Assembly: GCA_020137815.1 (NCBI GenBank)
Contig: CM035355.1
Span: 5,520,850-5,584,849, forward strand
Reading direction: 5' to 3'
Source of the DNA: Hormiphora californensis
Taxonomy: Eukaryota > Ctenophora > Tentaculata > Cydippida > Pleurobrachiidae
Length of the DNA stretch: 64,000 nucleotides
Part shown: positions 49,445 through 64,000 of the stretch, piece after piece
Numbering within the stretch: position 1 is the first letter of the stretch
Layout: the number at the start of each line of letters is the position of its first letter
The notes under the pieces: generated by a model
Database searches by the model: none
Seen by the model: only the letters and a program-made list of their open reading frames with translations
What the model was told of the DNA's origin: nothing
Position numbers and translations under genes: made by a program

Positions 49445-50110
49445 AACCCTCCTTTACAGAGAGAGAAGTAAAAGGTAGAGAGAGAGATAAGGAAGAGAAG
49501 ACGAGAGAGGAGAGAGAAAAGAAGAGTATAAGAGAAAGAACCGGGGGGAAAGAGGAAGGGATAGGCCGCCCTCCGGGGTTTTTAAAAAACCCCCGGGGCA
49601 ACCCCTTAAAAAAACCCCCTTTTTCCCCCCAATACGGGAGTAGAACGGGTCGGAAAGTCAAGGAAACCTTTTCTGTTAAACCATAAAGGGAGGGAAACCA
49701 AGGAAAGGGGGGGAAAAAAAACAGAAACACCAGGAGGGAGAGGGGGAAAAAAGAACCATAGAGGAGGAAAGATTAAAGGATAGAAACGAAAGGTGAACAA
49801 CCGTGGGACCCACATTGAAGGGGAGGACAAAGGGTGACCAACTTACAGACTCGCGAGGGAGAAGGGAAAGGGGGAGGGAAAAGGGGAACACGAGAAAAGG
49901 AGGAAGAATAGGGAGGGACAAAAAAATGGGGGGAGTCGGTAAGAGGGAGGAACAAAGAGCTGAGAGAGAGAAAAAAAAAAAATCCCAGGCAGACAAACCA
50001 ACATCCTAAAATTTTAAAAAATGAGAATAAAAAATGGCATCATTCGTTTTTAAGGAAACCCTTTTTGGGGGGGTAAATAGCAATGAAGGCGAAAAAGGTA
50101 TTCGGACGTT
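49445..50110. other. homopolymer-rich tract, probable low-quality consensus
   Basis: Runs such as CCCCGGGG, TTTAAAAAA and long A or G strings replace normal sequence, as in 21590-23160. Overlapping frames here are by-products of purine-rich sequence. No feature can be supported. Confidence 0.55.
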
Positions 50111-51394
50111 AATATTTTAATTTTAGGCAGCATAAACAGAACTCAGCGGCTCAGGTTAAAAAAGCTATGTGATTTGGATAGCCATTTTTTTCAGTCTAAA
50201 TCATTTTCTGTCTCAGGGACCATGCTTATCTTATTTCCCTTATTACTCTGTCTGCTGCTACTGGCCTAACCAATCCCAGAAGATACTTCATTGCCTTTGA
50301 CGCTCTCTCTCTCCAATCTTCTCTCTTTATCTCTCTTTATCTCTCTCTCTCTCCCCTACCTCACTCCCCAATATCACTCTCTCTTTCTCTCTCCCACTCT
50401 TTCTCCCACTCCCCTCTCCCTCTCTTTCTCTCTCACTCTCCCCTCTCTTCCACTCCTATCTCTATCTCACTCGGACTCCGAGGAGGGTCCATGTGTACCG
50501 ACAGATTAGTTCATTACATCAGGATACAGCTTAGAAACATACACACTTGCACTGACAGACCCCACACACTTGCACTGACAGACCCCACAGATACCAGGAT
50601 AACTACAAACTCAAGCACTGACAGACCCCACAGACCAGGCAATTTTACAACTCAAACATTAGGTGGTACAAATACAAATAATGTATTGCTTGACCATTCT
50701 TGAATCTTGATACAAATAGTATGTGCAAAACATAAATCCCTCTCTGACTGTTTCTCTCATTCTTTCACTCACTCTCTCACTCCTGCTGACAGACGAACGA
50801 ACAGTACACATGAAAACCAGGCTCCACGTGCACAGTAAACACGTGTAGTATACCTTTCTTTCTCTATCTTCCTCCCTGCTTTATATCTCTCTACCTTCTT
50901 CTCTCTAATTCTCTCCATCTCTATCTCTCTCAATTGCTTTCTCCCCAGCCCACCCACATGTCTCTTCCCTAATGGTACCCTTGTACCCCAATCCCACTCT
51001 CATCATGTCTCCCTACATCTTTAAAACATTCACTACCAATCCTTACCTCTCTCTTTCTCTCTGTCTCGACTCTCGTTGATCGTCCCTCATGGGTGGCTCG
51101 TTTCAAGCGAGGTGTCATGTATGACACCCGGGGTGAAGAGATTTTGAAGGACGAAGAGAGATACGTGGAGAGAGTTGAGATAAGATGTTTTATATTGGGG
51201 AGGGATTTGGGGAGGTAGAAGGGCGATGATTTTATGGGGATATTAAAATCGAAGAAATAAGAACGGGAGAGAAACAAAACTAGAAGAGTAAAGTTTTAAC
51301 GTGAAAAAGAAGGAGAGATAAAAATATCTTTGATAGCTCGGAGATAAAGAGCAGCTTATGGAGAGAGACAGGGAGATATGGATAAAGAGAGGAG

Positions 51395-51395
51395 A

Positions 51396-51475
<80 letters not shown>
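51395..51475. repeat. (GA)n microsatellite
   Basis: About 80 bp of uninterrupted GA. Confidence 0.93.
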
Positions 51476-51478
<3 letters not shown>

Positions 51479-51837
51479 AGAGAGAGATGAGATGCATCTG
51501 TGATTGTAAGAGCGTGCTAACGATCAACGTTCCATTCAACCCTACTTTCTCTCCCAACGTAAAGAGCACGGAGAGAGAAAAGTTAAGACTTTGCTCTGTT
51601 ATAACCGTACTTCTTATTTTCTTGACCTCTCTCTCTCTCATTCCTTTCTCTATCTCTCTTCTTCACTTTACCTCTCTTATCCTCTCTACGTGGTTACCAG
51701 GACGACAGCTGAACTCTTTACCATCTTCCTCTCCCTCCTTTTCCATCTCTCTTTCTCTCTCTCCCTCTGTTTTAGACGCGCCCTCTTTCTGGGTTTTATG
51801 GTGGCATTAGTCTGTCTGTCAAGGGTTGTACTAGGGG

Positions 51838-51944
51838 AGAGAGAGGGAGGGAGAGAGGGAGGGAGGGAGAGTGAGAGAGAGATAGAGAGAGATAGAGAGT
51901 GAGAGAGAGGGAGAGAGAGTGAGAGAGAGAGAGAGATAGAGAGA

Positions 51945-52005
<61 letters not shown>
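51838..52005. repeat. compound GA/GGGA microsatellite
   Basis: GA array with regular GGGA, GTGA and GATA interruptions in its first half and pure GA in its second half. Confidence 0.93.
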
Positions 52006-52008
<3 letters not shown>

Positions 52009-52070
52009 ATGTCAAGTACACCAAGTTAAGAAACTGAAAACAAAATAAGTTATTCCCGTACAACAATATT

Positions 52071-52362
52071 AATAAATTACCACTCCGTCAGATTAAAATC
52101 AAGTTAAATATTCTCAACACTTCTGTTATATTTAACCAGTTTATGGTTTAACATTATAAAGGTTCAGATCATTATTAATGATAGGGGGCATTCCTTTTTC
52201 TAGGACATATAATAAATTACCACTCCGTCACGTCAGATTAAAATCAAGATTCGAGTTAAATATTCTGAGTACCTACTTCCGTTATATTTAACCAGTTGAT
52301 GGTTTAATAGTATAAAGGTTCAGATCATGGGGGGGGGGGGGCATTTCTTTTTCTAGGACATA
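52071..52362. repeat. tandem duplication of about 145 bp
   Basis: Copies at 52071-52209 and 52211-52362 share AATAAATTACCACTCCGTCA, ATATTTAACCAGTT and TTTTTCTAGGACATA. The second copy has small insertions and a G12 run. It lies just downstream of the TEX10 stop. Confidence 0.85.
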
Positions 52363-52406
52363 TTGGATTTAAATAAAAGAAATCAGAGAGTAGAGGTAGA
52401 CATCGT

Positions 52407-61250
<8,844 letters not shown>

Positions 61251-61332
61251 AACCTGGAAAGCAGTTAAAACTAGATAAAGATCACAAATTTAAAAGAGCT
61301 GCTTCGCGCCAGCGGGTACTTCCCAGGGGCCT

Positions 61333-61898
61333 TGGCATACGTTGCAGGCCCCTTATAATATAATATAAGGGGCCTGGAGGGAATACCGCGCTAGGGGGAA
61401 TACATAATCAATCATATCTCCGGTTCCAGATAAGGTACAGAAATCGTTTTGGTAGCGTTGGAAAGAGGAAGATAACAGCTTTCAAATGCAACCGGTTTCA
61501 GGTCTCTATCTTATCAGGAACAGGAGATATGAACCAAACTCCGCAAAATCGAGTGCGGTAAAATCAAAATTTGAATGAAATTTTAAAAAAGGTGTCCCTG
61601 CAAGAATCTGTGACGTCACTTTTTGAAAACAACCCATCTTTCAACGGCTATTGCTCAGCCTCCTTAAGTCCAATTAACTTCTCTCAAAAACAGCAAGGTA
61701 GATAATCGTCAGATCTAACAACTGGTGAAAGAATCAAGTCAAACGGACTTCAGGAGCCAAAGTTATAAGCACCGCCGTTTTTTCGACCGCAAAGTTATCT
61801 TCGACCCAGCCGGGATCAGGCCAAACGCGCGCGCGGCATTCCCTCCAGTCCCCTCGTTGCGGGGGTGCGCGCATGAGGGGGCTGCAGCGCATTCCAAC
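61333..61898 (-). mobile_element. interspersed repeat, copy B (inverted relative to copy A)
   Basis: Near-identical to 9432-10018 on the other strand, including the AGGCCCCTTATA hairpin (here about 61349-61378) and the GC-rich end. It lies about 80 bp upstream of the TEX10 start codon, so it probably sits within or close to the promoter. Confidence 0.8.
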
Positions 61899-62043
61899 CA
61901 GGGGCCTAAACGCCGACCAGCGGACCGCTAGGCTTAAAAAGCTGACGCCCAATTTCAGCATAACGCAATTAACCTGCCATCACTATTTGGTTTCTCACAG
62001 TAGCTTAGGAACTAGCTTTAGCTTATGGCCGTCAGGAGGCGGG

Positions 62044-62508
62044 ATAAGGAACCATAATAAAGTTCAAGAGCGCACCCCATCCAAGAGCGCACCACCTCCA
62101 AAAGACACCACTTTGGCCTATGCTACAGGCCCTAGAAGCCGTGGAAAACGCGCGCACTTGGGGTCTGCAGCGCATGCCAAGACACCACTCCAAGAGCGCA
62201 CCACATCAAAGAGAGCTCCCCATCCAGAAGATACCGCGCGCAGGGGACACCACGCGCAGAAGAGACCGCACGCGCAAATACAACGCCGCGCTGGTCTCTT
62301 CTGCGCGTGGTGTCCCCTGCGCGTGGTATCTTCTGGATGGGGAGCTCTCTTTGATGTGGTGCGCTCTTGAAGTGGTGTCTTCTGGAGGTGGTGCGCTCTT
62401 GGATGTGGTCTCTTTTGGGTGTGGTACGCTCTCAGGTGTGGTCTCTCTTCGATCGGGTGCGCTCTTGGGTGCTCTTGGAGGCTCTTGAACTTTATTATGG
62501 TTCCTTAT
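62044..62508. mobile_element. 465-bp foldback element with 28-bp TIRs
   Basis: Perfect 28-bp ends at 62044-62071 and 62481-62508, beginning ATAAGGAACCATAATAAAGT. The interior has short tandem words (AAGAGCGCACCA with GAAGATACC/AAGACACCAC) on the left, with their complements on the right. The centre near 62282 is a long GC-rich hairpin (CGCAGGGGACACCACGCGC and its complement). Target-site duplication not resolved. Confidence 0.88.
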
Positions 62509-62572
62509 AGGGGGCACAGGCAAGAGGTTTTGATTTTTACAGCGCTCTTTTATTTTTTTTTGCCGGTTGATA

Positions 62573-62792
62573 GTGGAAGCTCTTACGGTAATTCCCACGC
62601 CCCGTGGGAAAGTTTTTCGACCGTGGGAAAGTTTTCAAACCGTGGGAAAAGAGAGATACATACAATAACTAAAAAAAATAAATCTTTTTTTCTTAGTTAT
62701 TGTATGTATCTCTCTTTTCCCACGGTTTGAAAACTTTCCCACGGTCGAAAAACTTTCCCACGGGGCGTGGGAATTACCGTAAGAGCTTCCAC
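62573..62792. mobile_element. 220-bp near-perfect palindromic MITE, TA target duplication
   Basis: Arms of about 99 bp are exact complements, starting GTGGAAGCTCTTACGG and containing three CCGTGGGAAAG-type words, around an A/T-rich loop. TA flanks both ends (62571-62572 and 62793-62794), as for Tc1/mariner-type insertion. A transcript would form a long uninterrupted hairpin. Confidence 0.9.
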
Positions 62793-62794
62793 TA

Positions 62795-63317
62795 TGAAAC
62801 TTTTTTAAAACTGATTTTCATGTGGTAGCGCGCGTTGTTGAAATATGCTTTAATAAACGTAACGCGCGACATAAATATTAAAAACGTTGCCTTTTGCAAA
62901 GCCGCGCATTAACCCGAAAATCCATCTTTCCGATTTTTAACACCCACCCCCCCCCCATTTTTAACACCTTCATCAAATTTTTTCAAATAAAAAATTTTCA
63001 AGATGCCTGCGTCAAACTTTGACGCTTCCGCCTTCCTCAACTGTCTATCACCATTCTTAGTGGCTAGTGCTAATTCTTATTTCTTTATCACCTCGCTGTC
63101 TCTTAACTAAAATTCAGATTCAAAGTCATTGCGTAGCCTGCTACATGGCGACCTCGCCCCTCGGGTTACAAAAGTTTGGTATGAGCGTCGACCGTCCCCA
63201 TTTAAAAAGGCCACAGAGGTCCGAAACAGATCTATTGAAATTACCAATTTCAAACCCCCTTCCTTGATTTTAGCGCGGCCATGATACAGGGAAATCGGTG
63301 ATAATAACAGCCTAAAC
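62795..63317. other. 5' flank of the RNF123 homologue
   Basis: AT-rich, then CpG-containing sequence up to the start codon. A C-rich tract lies at 62941-62957. Likely core promoter and 5' UTR of RNF123, but no element can be named. Confidence 0.4.
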
Positions 63318-64000
63318 ATGGAGTCTTCCCTTGAAACCGACGACCTTTCGGCCGACCCGACAACGCCAATTCATATTGAACTACCATCTTCGTCCCGTAA
63401 CAGGTTTGTGGAAGTTCTTTTCAAATTTTATTGATCTTTTTCACGTGTACTCTACTTCATTGAGTATTTGTTCCTGATTAAAAACTATTACCTGTTTCAG
63501 TACCAGGGAACCGAAGCGACAGTTAAGGATTGTAGATCCTATCCGAGGAGCCCTATCACCAGAGCAGCTTTGTGGAAATCTTTCATTCAATTCCTACAAC
63601 GATCAAGCATGTTACATCCGGGAGGTCTTCCCGTTTCTCTGCGAAGGTGGCGACGAATTCAACGCCGAGAAACCACTATCATTTTCAAACCTGGATTTAA
63701 GACTCAAACAAAGTATCTCTGTGCCCAGCCCCATTGCTGAGTTGGGTGTAGTCGATATGAAGAAGAGAGCCGATGTTGACGGAGTTCTGGGACCCCCCGT
63801 GGTCAGAATGGATTGCGGCCGATCCCTCGGTTACTTTGTCTACAGCAAGGATAAGCTTGACATCGAGGGGAGGAGTAACTTTAGTACCTCCTGTGCTAAC
63901 ACCGCTCTCAGTAAGGGCAAATGGATGTATGAGGTCCTTCTATTGAGCAGGGGAATTATGCAGCTGGGATGGGCCTCACCGGACAGCTTCTCTAAATTTA
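63318..64000 (+). CDS. RNF123: RNF123/KPC1 homologue, N-terminal part (runs off the window)
   Basis: Exon 1 is 63318-63403 (ATG 63318, MESSLETDDLSADPTTP). Exon 2 starts at 63501 with matching phase and stays open to the window end. About 195 residues are visible. After a short acidic leader comes EKPLSFSNLDLRL, the segment before the SPRY domain in RNF123 (human KPLNFQNL). The SPRY domain opens with DGVLGPPVVRMD, GRSNFSTSCANT, SKGKWMYEVLL and GIMQLGWAS. RNF123 is the RING subunit of the KPC ubiquitin ligase, which acts on p27 and NF-kB p105; the RING lies at the far C-terminus, beyond this window. Transcribed divergently from TEX10, with start codons about 2.07 kb apart. Confidence 0.87.

Larger units (their letters stand above)
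50111..52070. other. intergenic downstream of TEX10, no gene seen
   Basis: CT-rich sequence (50300-50470), a short tandem of CACTTGCACTGACAGACCCC (50545-50635), CT-rich again (50860-50940) and GA arrays (51395-51475; 51838-52005). Open frames are low complexity. Confidence 0.5.

Overview
The window reads as a nuclear genome segment from an invertebrate metazoan. Genes are split by short GT-AG introns and match animal families: PDXDC1, NSMCE4/NSE4, UBXN11, TEX10, RNF123, and a protein with a POU-specific domain, which is an animal-restricted fold. The phylum cannot be fixed from the sequence. (GA)n/(CT)n microsatellites, short inverted-repeat transposons and minisatellites are very dense, and at least three stretches look like poor consensus sequence.

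Layout. 776-8443 (+): seven-exon ankyrin-repeat gene with a long Ser/Pro-rich tail. 10346-31888 (+): a PDXDC1 homologue in at least sixteen exons, probably a pseudo-decarboxylase. Its fourth recognised intron is about 12 kb. It holds an RNase H-bearing non-LTR retrotransposon on the minus strand (split by an insertion with an 8-bp target duplication), a 35-bp minisatellite arranged as a higher-order repeat, and a degraded tract. Another intron carries a 1.7-kb transposon with oligo-G ends. 34453-35556 (+): a 5'-truncated CR1/Jockey-like reverse transcriptase fragment sitting between CT tracts. 36282-44158 (-): a leucine-zipper plus POU-specific-domain gene without a visible homeodomain. One of its introns is filled by a 4.4-kb palindrome. 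44818-45773 (-): NSE4 homologue with two +1 frame breaks. 46435-47645 (-): UBXN11 homologue. 52407-61250 (-): TEX10 homologue in five exons. 63318-end (+): start of an RNF123/KPC1 homologue, divergent from TEX10 and cut by the window edge. Three transposon-like elements occupy the TEX10-RNF123 intergenic region.

The genes are unrelated housekeeping or regulatory functions: a lipid-associated PLP-fold protein, SMC5/6 complex, UBX adaptor, ribosome biogenesis/Rix1 complex, and E3 ligase. This is ordinary eukaryotic gene order, not an operon-like system. The most unusual items are the giant palindromic foldback-like element, the zipper-POU-S protein, and a set of reading-phase anomalies that are either sequence errors or real.

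Gene models were assembled by eye from splice consensus, reading phase and remembered family sequence. No alignment or database search was run.
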